DNA of 19,226 nt, taken from NCBI GenBank assembly GCA_037969175.1, contig JBBKWX010000139.1, positions 1 to 19,226 on the forward strand, written 5' to 3'. Both the position numbers and the translations under genes were made by a program. Source of the stretch: JBBKWX01 sp037969175 (GTDB lineage Bacteria > Bacteroidota > Bacteroidia > AKYH767-A > JBBKVM01). Shown in pieces: positions 7,224 through 13,930 of the stretch. The notes under the pieces are model-generated. The model was given only the letters and a program-made list of their open reading frames with translations. It was not told the origin of the DNA and searched no databases. The number at the start of each line of letters is the position of its first letter. Within the stretch, counting starts at the first letter, position 1.

Positions 7224-7253
7224 TTCGTATCTCGTAATTCGACATTCGTCATT
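7224..7253 (+). repeat. TTCGTATCTCGTAA repeat, single diverged copy
   Basis: TTCGTATCTCGTAATTCG is followed by ACATTCGTCATT. The same 15-nt unit occurs as tandem pairs at 13772-13800 (inverted) and 14068-14096. The copy overlaps the -33 element of the downstream gene. Confidence 0.55.
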
Positions 7254-7268
7254 AACTTTCTATCTTCG
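7238..7268 (+). promoter_or_regulatory. Predicted promoter of saccharopine dehydrogenase gene
   Basis: TTCG (7238-7241), a 19-nt spacer and TATCTTCG (7261-7268) fit the Bacteroidota pattern TTTG-N19-TAnnTTTG with one mismatch in each box. The start codon lies 19 nt further downstream. The -33 box is contributed by the dispersed repeat at 7224-7253. Confidence 0.5.
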
Positions 7269-7287
7269 CCCAACAGAAATTGAAGTG

Positions 7288-8619
7288 ATGAAAAAGATAT
7301 TAATTATTGGAGCTGGAAGAAGTTGTACAGTAATGATTGATCATTTGCTGGATCATGCGATTGAGAATGATCATGAGATCATTCTGGCAGATCAGGATCT
7401 TCAGATGGCTGAGGCAAAATTAAAAGGCAGGGAAAGAGGCAAAGCAATACAGATCAATGTTGAAGATCAGAAAGTAGTGAAAGACTTGATTTCAGTTAGT
7501 GATCTTGTCATATCTATGTTGCCTGCATTTATGCATGTTCCAATTGCCAAAATGTGTCTGGAAGAGAAAAAGCATTGTCTTACGGCATCTTATGTATCCC
7601 TAGAAATGGCAGCAATGGATGCGGCAGTTAGAGAATCTGATTTGATCTTTTTGAATGAGTGCGGGCTGGATCCCGGGATAGATCATATGTCGGGTATGGA
7701 AATCATCAAGAAGTTGAAAGACCAGGGTGCTGAGATATATTCTTTTAAATCGTATACTGGTGGCCTGGTTGCACCCGAATCCAATAATAATCCATGGGGA
7801 TATAAATTTACATGGAATCCGAGGAATGTGATCCTGGCCGGACAGAGCACCGCCACATATCTGGATGGGAGCAAATATAAATACATACCCTATAACAGGC
7901 TGTTTTCATCCACTTTACTTTGTGATATTCCGGGTGGAGGGAAATTCGATGGATATCCTAACCGAGACAGTCTTTCCTATCGCAAACCTTATGGTTTGGA
8001 GAATATAGAAACTATGATCAGGGGCACGTTCCGTTATCCCGGTTATTGCCAATCCTGGCAGATACTTGTGAGTTTAGGGATGTGTGATGATAGCTGGAAG
8101 ATAGCAGATAGTAAAGGCATGAGTTATGCTCAATTTACTGAGGCTTTTTTACCTGCAGGACCCGGAGTTTTGATTGAAAAATTGAGTGCATTTGCAAAGT
8201 GTGATGCAAATGATGAAAGAATCAAAAGAATAGAGTGGACGGGGCTGTTATCAGATCAAAAAATTGAATTGGAGAATGCTAGTCCGGCTGCTATACTGCA
8301 ATCTTTGCTGGAAGAAAAGTGGAAGCTGGAAGAGAATGACAAGGACATGATCGTGATGTATCATCAATTCAGATACAAACTCAATGGAAAGAAGATGGAG
8401 CTAGCATCATCTCTGATCGTAAAAGGCGAAGATACGGCACGCACAGCAATGGCTGCTACAGTAGGTTTGCCATTAGCTTTAGCTGCTACCAATATCCTTA
8501 ATGGAAAGATCAAGAGCAGGGGAGTTGTTATGCCAATAATAGCTGAGATCTATGAACCCATTCTTCGTGGATTGGAAGATCTGGGGATTAGGTTTAAGGA
8601 GGAAGAGAAAGAAATTTAG
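7288..8619 (+). CDS. Saccharopine dehydrogenase family protein
   Basis: A 443-residue cytoplasmic oxidoreductase resembling the glutamate-forming saccharopine dehydrogenase (LYS9-type), which splits saccharopine into glutamate and 2-aminoadipate semialdehyde in lysine breakdown. The N-terminal Rossmann fold shows ILIIGAGRSCTVMIDHLL (about 4-21), DLVISMLPAFMHVPIAK, HCLTASYVS and LNECGLDPGIDHM. These are followed by the family's YTGGLVAPESNNNPWGYKFTW segment (about 157-177). The C-terminal part has VVMPIIAEIYEPIL. A GTG one codon earlier could also serve, but the ATG at 7288 is the natural start. The length fits the family. No partner lysine-ketoglutarate reductase gene is in the window, so substrate is inferred from the family alone. 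Confidence 0.9.
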   Translation: MKKILIIGAGRSCTVMIDHLLDHAIENDHEIILADQDLQMAEAKLKGRERGKAIQINVEDQKVVKDLISVSDLVISMLPAFMHVPIAKMCLEEKKHCLTASYVSLEMAAMDAAVRESDLIFLNECGLDPGIDHMSGMEIIKKLKDQGAEIYSFKSYTGGLVAPESNNNPWGYKFTWNPRNVILAGQSTATYLDGSKYKYIPYNRLFSSTLLCDIPGGGKFDGYPNRDSLSYRKPYGLENIETMIRGTFRYPGYCQSWQILVSLGMCDDSWKIADSKGMSYAQFTEAFLPAGPGVLIEKLSAFAKCDANDERIKRIEWTGLLSDQKIELENASPAAILQSLLEEKWKLEENDKDMIVMYHQFRYKLNGKKMELASSLIVKGEDTARTAMAATVGLPLALAATNILNGKIKSRGVVMPIIAEIYEPILRGLEDLGIRFKEEEKEI

Positions 8620-8641
8620 ATATTAATTACTAATCTTTTTT
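8612..8641 (+). terminator. Weak possible terminator after saccharopine dehydrogenase
   Basis: At the stop codon, GATATTA can pair with TAATC (five pairs with one bulged A), followed directly by a run of six T at 8635-8640. The stem is short and AT-rich, so this is a tentative call. Confidence 0.3.
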
Positions 8642-8642
8642 A

Positions 8643-8678
8643 TCCGGAATAATCTGATTTTTCTTGGTCCGCCTTTTT
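8643..8678 (+). repeat. TCCGGAATAATCT repeat, copy 1
   Basis: TCCGGAATAATCTGATTTTT followed by a CC-T-rich tail resembles 10795-10832, where TCCGGAATAATCTTTATTTT is followed by a similar tail. Both lie in spacers downstream of genes. Confidence 0.45.
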
Positions 8679-8876
8679 TCCTCTGAATGCGCTAAGTTAT
8701 ATTTTATATCCTGTTGTAAGAATAGAATTTACTGTAATTGTTTTCAATAAAGTTTATCTCTTGCTTATCTCCATCATCAAAAGTCTGATCTCGCTGGAAC
8801 TATTAACACGAAAAGGTTCTAATTTAAAATAGTATTCTCTGCCTAAGTGATTAAACTTGCCGAAAGTGGCATTGCA

Positions 8877-10505
8877 TCAATCGGATTCTTCTGTTGTCAA
8901 GATAGTAGATTTTATTCCGGTAAATAAAGATTTCCACCAATAATTTAAAACCGATTTGTCTTTATGACGATCGAACTGAATAATACCTTCACGAGCCGGA
9001 CGCTTGCCGGATGGGTTACTTTTTTTGATCAGAAAGGTATTCGCAAAAAAGCTTATCAATTCTCTTTCCTCATCTCCCCGATTATTATGTTTCTCTACAA
9101 GTTTCACTACTTTTAGTTTATCGTAGATCAGTTGCATTTTCCCATTCGATTTTTGATCATTCAACACCATAGAAAAGTTCATCGAAGCTATTGTTCCGGA
9201 TTTTATAGAAACATGCATGAATGGTTCAAAAATCGGATTAAGAGCACGGAAATCGAATTCATTCATTTGTCCGGAAATCCAATGCTTTCCGGATCTATTG
9301 CTCAGATCTAATTTCAAATCAACATTCATCCGGGCATTCTCCATAATCAGTGCATTTGCATTTCCGGTGCACATTTTATTTTTGGCTAAACGCAAACTAT
9401 CATTAGTAATATTGGACAATCCAACCTTCATCTTAGTAAAAGTAGTAACGATGGAATGACGGTTTGAGGGAATATATTCTGTGTACTGTATATTCGCATC
9501 TGTGATGGAAAGGCTATCCATTGAAAGTATAAATCCTAATTGTTGCAAAGCAGGTGCCGGGAGAAGCGGACGGTGAGCGGGTGGATAAGGATTTTGTTTA
9601 TCTCTGAAAATATCCACGTCCAGACCGGTACAGGAAAATCCTTGTAAAACAAGTTTTCCTTCTACCATCCATTGGCGTATATCAAGTTCACTTAATTTCA
9701 GACTTCCTGTTTGTAAATCTATCCGGTCCGTTTGATAGGGGTAGGCCTTTGACATTTCTGTCTTTGCATATAGCGGAACAACAAGAAAAGAATCCAGAGT
9801 CAAATCGGAAGTTGCAGGATCCAAAACAATATTCGAACAAATGATCTTATGCAGGCTGTCGGGAAGAAAGATCACACATCCTTTGATTCCAATAACAACA
9901 TCGGAGTACCCAAACCATCCATTTCCGGACCTACTTATGAGTTCATTTAAACGGAATTTTTCTATCTCGATGTTGGCATCGTTCACCATTCGCTTCACCT
10001 GTTCTGTATGCGGATCTATCCATAAAGCATTCCCATGATTTACTGCCAGAGTATTTATCTCAACTTTGTCAACACTTCCCTTTATAAGTTGAAAAAAATC
10101 AAAGCCACTTTTTGAATCATCATCAGAATCATTTTTTTTGGGGATGATGCGCGTAACAAGTTCGGGTCTGTCGAAAATCAATTTATCGGCCATCAGTTCT
10201 TTGCCATTGAACAGAGAAAAGATCGAGATCCCTTCTAAACTAAGAGATTGCAGGCTCCCATTTTGTCGATATACTGTAGTATCTTTTGGGAAGCGCCATT
10301 TTACATCTTTGAATATCACACTCCGTTTGCTGAGATCTATAATGACATCGCTATATTCATATTGAAAATTACCTACCAGTTTGGATCTGACCTGGTCTGC
10401 AAGTATGTTCTCCAGAGTTGGCTTAATAGCAATCATAATTATCGTACCCAGAATACCTAGGATGAAAATTACTTTAATTGTGATATTCAATATACTCTTT
10501 TGCAT
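8877..10505 (-). CDS. Large AsmA-like exported protein with N-terminal anchor
   Basis: A 542-residue protein with one N-terminal transmembrane segment (about 9-28) and a long periplasmic part rich in beta-strand patterns. These include YEYSDVIIDLSKRSVIFKDV near the N-terminus and repeated amphipathic segments such as LKLSELDIRQWMVEGKLVLQ and MDSLSITDANIQYTEY. A LNPIFEPFMHVSIKSGTIASMNF region precedes the C-terminal segment ending in NYWWKSLFTGIKSTIL. This architecture matches AsmA/TamB-like or DUF748-like proteins that span the envelope in Gram-negative bacteria, where relatives take part in lipid transport or outer-membrane assembly. The assignment rests on architecture, not a specific motif. 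The gene stands alone and converges with the saccharopine dehydrogenase gene. The frame stays open for 40 codons after its TGA stop. Confidence 0.8.
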   Translation of the reverse strand: MQKSILNITIKVIFILGILGTIIMIAIKPTLENILADQVRSKLVGNFQYEYSDVIIDLSKRSVIFKDVKWRFPKDTTVYRQNGSLQSLSLEGISIFSLFNGKELMADKLIFDRPELVTRIIPKKNDSDDDSKSGFDFFQLIKGSVDKVEINTLAVNHGNALWIDPHTEQVKRMVNDANIEIEKFRLNELISRSGNGWFGYSDVVIGIKGCVIFLPDSLHKIICSNIVLDPATSDLTLDSFLVVPLYAKTEMSKAYPYQTDRIDLQTGSLKLSELDIRQWMVEGKLVLQGFSCTGLDVDIFRDKQNPYPPAHRPLLPAPALQQLGFILSMDSLSITDANIQYTEYIPSNRHSIVTTFTKMKVGLSNITNDSLRLAKNKMCTGNANALIMENARMNVDLKLDLSNRSGKHWISGQMNEFDFRALNPIFEPFMHVSIKSGTIASMNFSMVLNDQKSNGKMQLIYDKLKVVKLVEKHNNRGDEERELISFFANTFLIKKSNPSGKRPAREGIIQFDRHKDKSVLNYWWKSLFTGIKSTILTTEESD

Positions 10506-10794
10506 TGTATAGCTTCTGATTTTTTATGACCCTGAAGGTGGAAATAGAGCCATGAGAGATCTGGATCTTTTGAACAATGTATCGAAAAGCAGTGCATGAG
10601 GTAGGTGCTTTTCTTTAGCTAACTTACATTTTTTCCTGCAGATATTTGAATATTTATTCGATGATATAGCTGTTAATTGGTTGGATTATAGGTAGGTTAT
10701 AAGTGTAATTCAATCAGGGGTATTCGAATCTTACAAATTCTGAAAATACTTAGAGGTTGAGTTTCTTCGAATTACTGACAGTGAATCATCTTTG

Positions 10795-10832
10795 TCCGGA
10801 ATAATCTTTATTTTTCAATTAGACCTTTTTTT
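10795..10832 (+). repeat. TCCGGAATAATCT repeat, copy 2
   Basis: It is similar to 8643-8678. Its first eight bases also belong to TTGTCCGGAAT (10792-10802), which recurs inverted at 11449-11459. Confidence 0.45.
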
Positions 10833-10970
10833 AACCATAGATTCCACAGTCCCGCACGTGCGCATACGCGTCAAGCTAACTTTATCATTTCTGTGCAATT
10901 TTGTAATCCTATGGCTGATTGTGCTGCATTTTCATAGTAGTTATTTTTCTCAAGTATTATGTTTTTTCTA

Positions 10971-11004
10971 CCACTAAAACACAAGTACACTTAGTTGCAC
11001 TAAG
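10971..11004 (-). repeat. CTTAGTG-type intergenic repeat, copy d (inverted)
   Basis: The reverse complement reads CTTAGTGCAACTAAGTGTAC followed by a GTG-containing end. It is a diverged inverted partner of the copy at 11147-11190. Confidence 0.5.
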
Positions 11005-11146
11005 GAATAAATGTATAATCCACAGCTTTATTGTTATTTTCATTTTGTAGTAAACTGGATCAAAATATAGAGCCTGCGAGCTGGTAGACAAGAACACGCC
11101 AAAAATAAATAACATCGAATTAGAAGTGAAATTCTCATAAAGATAT

Positions 11147-11190
11147 CTTAGTGAAACTTTTGACCTACGTGCTCTTCGTGGTTTTATTTA
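11147..11190 (+). repeat. CTTAGTG-type intergenic repeat, copy e
   Basis: CTTAGTGAAACTTTTGACC, then CTCTTCGTGGTTTTATTTA. It matches the copy at 3331-3374 at 38 of 44 positions although the two lie almost 8 kb apart. Confidence 0.65.
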
Positions 11191-11340
11191 ATTTTTTAGC
11201 TTGACGCGTATGCGCACGTGCGGGATCCATATTGATCTAGGTTCTTTTGATGTGATTTCATTTTCGTTGAAAACCACTGGTATACAGAGAAAAAAGAGAT
11301 CGAATACCAAATAAAGTCCATTGAAAGAAAATTTCTTTTC

Positions 11341-11382
11341 AATCTCTGAGAACTCTGTGTAAATCTCTGAGACCTCTGTGGT
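11341..11382 (+). repeat. CTCTG-type tandem 21-nt repeat
   Basis: Two 21-nt units lie in tandem: AATCTCTGAGAACTCTGTGT plus one base at 11341-11361, and AATCTCTGAGACCTCTGTGG plus one base at 11362-11382. The half-unit CTCTG-x-G recurs about every 10-11 nt. Confidence 0.6.
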
Positions 11383-11497
11383 AAAAATAGCACATATTCC
11401 CCTTGTAGATAAGTACTTATGATGCAATTAGACAGGATTAGAAACCCGATTCCGGACAACAATGATAGTGAATTGCGATTTCGAGCCTTATAAACTA

Positions 11498-11558
11498 CTT
11501 GGAGCCTTGGTGTTAAAAAAGGGGAACACAGAAGATCAAAAGCACAGAAAACACGCAA
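11498..11558 (-). repeat. GTGTTTT/GTGCTTT repeat, copy C
   Basis: The minus strand reads TGCGTGTTTTCTGTGCTTTT, then GATCTTCTGTGTTCCCC and a tail AACACCAAGGCTCCAAG. This matches the copy at 7147-7203. It starts 2 bp past the trmN6 stop codon. Confidence 0.6.
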
Positions 11559-11560
11559 AA

Positions 11561-12292
11561 CTATTCTTCGGAAATGTAATCCCAGGGATAATATTCTTTT
11601 GTGAGTTCAAGGTAATCCCGATGATGACTGAGGTCTTCATTTTTCAGGATCAATTCAGAATATTCACTTTTCACAGCTGACAATCCCAGTTCAATCAAGA
11701 CACGTTTTCCCGGTTTACCGATCCGCGTGATGATATTGCAGAGACGGTTGAGATGAAAGCCAAGTTGAACAGCTTTATCTAAGAATTTATCTGACTCAGT
11801 GAAGGGAAGTATAACCGATAGTTTTCCGGTATCACTGAGGATCCGGGTAGATCCTGACAATATTTCTTCAAAGTTCAGGCTTACATCTCTGTGGCGGGCA
11901 GCATTCCGGGCAGCTTCCGGAGCTTTAAATGCCTGATCGAAATAGGGAGGATTGCTGATTATATGATCGTATTTTTTCTTTTGATGAATGATAAAATCCT
12001 GAAGAGATAAGGGGAATATCTGGATCCGTTCTGCCCATTTGCTGTGATCTGCATTTTCACGGGCTTGGACAGCTGCTAGTTCATCCACATCAATGGCATC
12101 GATCATAGCATTACTTCTCTGAGCCACCATTAGTGCCAATACACCTGTTCCGGTCCCTATATCCAAAAGATTTTTTTCTGTTCCATCAAGTTTTATCCAG
12201 GAACCTAAAAGGACCGCATCGGTCCCAACTTTCATGGCACACTTATCCTGACGGATACTGAATTGCTTAAAATGAAAAATTCCATCAGGCAT
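11561..12292 (-). CDS. trmN6: tRNA1(Val) adenine-37 N6-methyltransferase family protein
   Basis: A 243-residue class I SAM-dependent methyltransferase of the YfiC/TrmN6 type, which methylates N6 of A37 in tRNA1(Val). The start FHFKQFSIRQDKCAMKVGTD is typical of the family. SAM motif I LLDIGTGTGVLAL is at about 42-54, the acidic motif II DAIDVDE follows, and the catalytic NPPYF of amino-methyltransferases is at 114-118. The frame is open to a TTG at 12313, but I chose the ATG at 12292 because it begins the conserved part. The gene lies 51 nt after rimM and is probably the third gene of the rpsP operon, so its product likely acts in the same translation-maturation programme. Confidence 0.9.
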   Translation of the reverse strand: MPDGIFHFKQFSIRQDKCAMKVGTDAVLLGSWIKLDGTEKNLLDIGTGTGVLALMVAQRSNAMIDAIDVDELAAVQARENADHSKWAERIQIFPLSLQDFIIHQKKKYDHIISNPPYFDQAFKAPEAARNAARHRDVSLNFEEILSGSTRILSDTGKLSVILPFTESDKFLDKAVQLGFHLNRLCNIITRIGKPGKRVLIELGLSAVKSEYSELILKNEDLSHHRDYLELTKEYYPWDYISEE

Positions 12293-12343
12293 AAAAAAAA
12301 GCTGCTTATGCAACTTCTACAAATAAACAAAAAATTTCTTGTC

Positions 12344-12871
12344 TTATAACCCTGTATATAAATCAATAAGGCCATCAGGAAGATCCATAAGAATGGTTTT
12401 TGTTTCTCGGTTTACATTGATAATGAATTCATCAACCACAGGAATCAGGATCTCGGTATCACCTGATCTCACCCCAAAAATAGGTTGTATGGTATTGTCG
12501 TACACATTTTCTATAGCGCCAATAACACCCAATTTTTGGTCTTCCACGGTATATCCAAGGATCTCGTGATAATAAAACTTGTTGCCACTCAGTATTGGCA
12601 AGGAGGTGAGCGGAAGATAGATCTGTGTGCCCACAAGGTCCTGAGCTTGTTCATCAGTGTCTACATCTTCAAGCCTAAGAATAGCCTTATCGCCGCGAAC
12701 CTGTATCGTATCAATAAAAAATGGGATCAAATCAGTGTTAAATTCCACTAATATTGATCCCAAATCTTTATAATCTGAAGGCTGATCTACATCGAAACGT
12801 AGAGTAAGCTCTCCTAATTTACCATGAGTAGAAGCAATGTAACCCAGTTGGAAACAATCCTCCTTCTTCAT
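12344..12871 (-). CDS. rimM: Ribosome maturation factor RimM
   Basis: A 175-residue 30S assembly factor that binds ribosomal protein uS19 and helps mature the 3' domain of 16S rRNA. The N-terminal RimM beta-barrel shows FQLGYIASTHGKLGELTLRF (about 7-26). After a linker, the C-terminal PRC-barrel shows FYYHEILGYTVED, LGVIGAIENVYDNTIQPIF and LIPVVDEFI. The length is normal. The start at 12871 lies 8 nt after the rpsP stop, and the rpsP-rimM pair is conserved in many bacteria. No internal promoter is evident, so it should be transcribed from the rpsP promoter. Confidence 0.95.
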   Translation of the reverse strand: MKKEDCFQLGYIASTHGKLGELTLRFDVDQPSDYKDLGSILVEFNTDLIPFFIDTIQVRGDKAILRLEDVDTDEQAQDLVGTQIYLPLTSLPILSGNKFYYHEILGYTVEDQKLGVIGAIENVYDNTIQPIFGVRSGDTEILIPVVDEFIINVNRETKTILMDLPDGLIDLYTGL

Positions 12872-12879
12872 AATTGGTA

Positions 12880-13593
12880 TTACTCTTTTGTCTCTTCAGC
12901 GTCGTCAGCCTTTGGAGCTTCTTCAGCAGCAGGAGCCTCTTCAACTGCAGGAGCCTCAGCAACCGGAGCTTCTTCAACTGCAGGTGCTTCTTCAGCGACT
13001 GGAGCCTCAGCAACAGGAGCTTCTTCAGCAGCAGGTGCTTCAGCAACCGGAGTTTCCTCAGCAACAGCTTCAACAACTTCTTCAGTTGCAGCTTCCGCTG
13101 TTTCTTCAGTAGCTGCTTCTGCCTCACCTGCAAGAGCAGATGTCTTAGCAAGGATAGCCTTAGCTTTAGCTTCTTTCGATTTAGATTCAGCAGCAAGACG
13201 TGCAGCAAGATCAGATTCACGCTTAGTAGCAAGCATATCTTTCTTACCTGTAACCTCTGATGATTTGTTATCCATCCACGTAGTGAATTTCGCTTCAGCT
13301 TGTTCAGCTGTCAAAGCACCTTTCTTCACACCTTCATTCAAGTGTTTTTGGAAAAGTACTCCTTTGTATGAAAGGATAGCACGTGTTGTGTCCGAAGGCT
13401 GTGCTCCGTTGTCGAGCCATGTAAGGGCACGATCGTGGTTCAAGATGATGGTCGCAGGGTTGGTGTTGGGATCGTAACTTCCGATCCTTTCAATGAATTT
13501 ACCATCCCTGGGAGCTCTAGCATCTGCCACTACGATATGGTAAAAAGGTTTGCCTTTTTTACCGTAACGCTGCAATCTAATTTTTGCCGGCAT
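12880..13593 (-). CDS. rpsP: 30S ribosomal protein bS16 with long acidic C-terminal extension
   Basis: A 237-residue protein. The first 80 or so residues are the bS16 core (MPAKIRLQRYGKKGKPFYHI, IERIGSYDPNTNP, DRALTWLDNGAQPSDT). Most bS16 proteins stop near 80-100 residues. Here a Lys/Ala/Glu helical linker (about 100-165) is followed by a low-complexity tail of Glu, Ala, Pro and Val with repeated EEAP and AEAP units (about 179-227). Such tails are known in Bacteroidota bS16 but vary in length. The frame continues upstream to 13686, yet the ATG at 13593 gives the canonical N-terminus. It is the first gene of rpsP-rimM-trmN6, with a predicted promoter at 13684-13714 and a leader hairpin at 13653-13671. 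Confidence 0.95.
   Translation of the reverse strand: MPAKIRLQRYGKKGKPFYHIVVADARAPRDGKFIERIGSYDPNTNPATIILNHDRALTWLDNGAQPSDTTRAILSYKGVLFQKHLNEGVKKGALTAEQAEAKFTTWMDNKSSEVTGKKDMLATKRESDLAARLAAESKSKEAKAKAILAKTSALAGEAEAATEETAEAATEEVVEAVAEETPVAEAPAAEEAPVAEAPVAEEAPAVEEAPVAEAPAVEEAPAAEEAPKADDAEETKE
12913..13059 (-). repeat. Low-complexity repeat encoding the bS16 tail
   Basis: Tandem imperfect copies of GCTCCTGTTGCTGAG-like units on the coding strand encode EEAP/AEAP repeats. Slippage here would change the tail length in steps of whole codons. On the opposite strand the same bases give long open frames of Ala/Ser/Gly that are not genes. Confidence 0.7.
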
Positions 13594-13652
13594 TTTTCTC
13601 TTTGTTTTTTTGTTGGTTAATAGTTTACAGCCCATCAGCCATTTTGGATGAC

Positions 13653-13671
13653 CCACATTCTCCCGATGTGG
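13653..13671 (-). promoter_or_regulatory. Hairpin in the rpsP leader
   Basis: On the minus strand CCACAT (13671-13666) pairs with ATGTGG (13658-13653) across a seven-base loop. It would lie just after the predicted transcription start and about 60 nt before the rpsP start codon. It could be an autoregulatory or stabilising element; no known leader family is recognised. Confidence 0.4.
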
Positions 13672-13683
13672 TTTAAGGGGGTG

Positions 13684-13714
13684 CAAAGATGAGATATTAT
13701 TCTTTATTATGCAA
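13684..13714 (-). promoter_or_regulatory. Predicted rpsP operon promoter
   Basis: On the minus strand TTG (13714-13712) precedes CATCTTTG (13691-13684) by 20 nt, one mismatch from the Bacteroidota -7 box TAnnTTTG. It would start transcription near 13678, giving a leader of about 85 nt. Confidence 0.45.
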
Positions 13715-13726
13715 GAGGAAAAAAGA

Positions 13727-13751
13727 GGTTTGGGTTGGGGTTTGGGTTGGG
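13727..13751 (+). repeat. Tandem GGTTTGGGTTGG repeat with G-quadruplex motif
   Basis: Two exact 12-nt copies of GGTTTGGGTTGG lie at 13727-13738 and 13739-13750. Together they give four G-runs (13732-13734, 13737-13740, 13744-13746, 13749-13751) with loops of 2, 3 and 2 bases. It sits just upstream of the predicted rpsP -33 element, with the G-rich strand opposite to the transcript sequence. Confidence 0.6.
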
Positions 13752-13771
13752 AAAATTACCACGGAAAATCA

Positions 13772-13800
13772 ATTACGAGATACGAATTGCGAGATACGAG
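13772..13800 (-). repeat. Tandem TTCGTATCTCGTAA-type repeat, inverted arm
   Basis: Its reverse complement matches 14068-14096 at 27 of 29 positions. Each arm is two tandem 15-nt units. The arms bracket the putative ncRNA. Confidence 0.7.
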
Positions 13801-13930
13801 TGCATTTCGATCTACCGATTTTCTCTCAAATTATCTTCTAACTAACGCTATTTCGCTTTTTAGTAAGGGATAACTGTCAGTTGGTGAATAAATTAATTAT
13901 ACCATCAAGAAAAACAATGCAAAACCAGCA

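Larger units (their letters stand above)
6917..7287. other. Divergent spacer with promoters and repeats
   Basis: This 371-bp spacer carries the promoter of the DUF423 operon (minus) and that of saccharopine dehydrogenase (plus). Between them lies an inverted pair of the GTGTTTTC/GTGCTTT repeat (6975-7020 and 7147-7203) and one copy of the TTCGTATCTCGTAA repeat (7224-7253). No reading frame of note is present. Confidence 0.8.
10851..11224. mobile_element. 374-bp element with perfect 28-bp terminal inverted repeats
   Basis: Bases 10851-10878 (CCCGCACGTGCGC, then ATACGCGTCAAGCTA) are exactly the reverse complement of 11197-11224. The arms are GC-rich in an AT-rich spacer and contain overlapping palindromes CGCACGTGCG, TGCGCA and ACGCGT. 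The 318-bp interior has no gene and holds a second, diverged inverted pair (10971-11004 and 11147-11190). I see no flanking target duplication, so the element may be a MITE-like unit, a structured locus, or two insertions of one short dispersed repeat in opposite orientation. Confidence 0.5.
10506..11560. other. Long gene-free region rich in repeats
   Basis: About 1.05 kb with no credible gene on either strand. The longest frames here are short, low in complexity and overlap repeats. The region holds a 374-bp unit bounded by 28-bp perfect inverted repeats (10851-11224), two CTTAGTG-type repeats inside it, a tandem CTCTG-type repeat (11341-11382), an outer 11-bp inverted pair (10792-10802 and 11449-11459), and a GTGTTTT-type repeat that ends 2 bp from the trmN6 stop. 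Confidence 0.8.

Noticed and set aside
8877..8879. TGA as a selenocysteine codon
   Set aside because: The AsmA-like context has no selenoprotein homologue known to me and no evident SECIS-like hairpin follows immediately; a normal stop is simpler.
10851..11224. Insertion sequence
   Set aside because: No transposase frame exists between the inverted repeats and no flanking target duplication is visible, so only a non-autonomous or structural element can be claimed.
11188..11558. Two minus-strand frames of 79 and 120 codons
   Set aside because: They run across repeat copies and the 28-bp arm, have no recognisable domain, and share a piece with a frame at 10792-10977 only because both cross the inverted repeat.
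12824..13477. Long plus-strand frame encoding Ala/Ser/Gly repeats
   Set aside because: It is the mirror of the bS16 Glu/Ala/Pro tail and of the bS16 core on the minus strand; the composition is a by-product of the repetitive codons.
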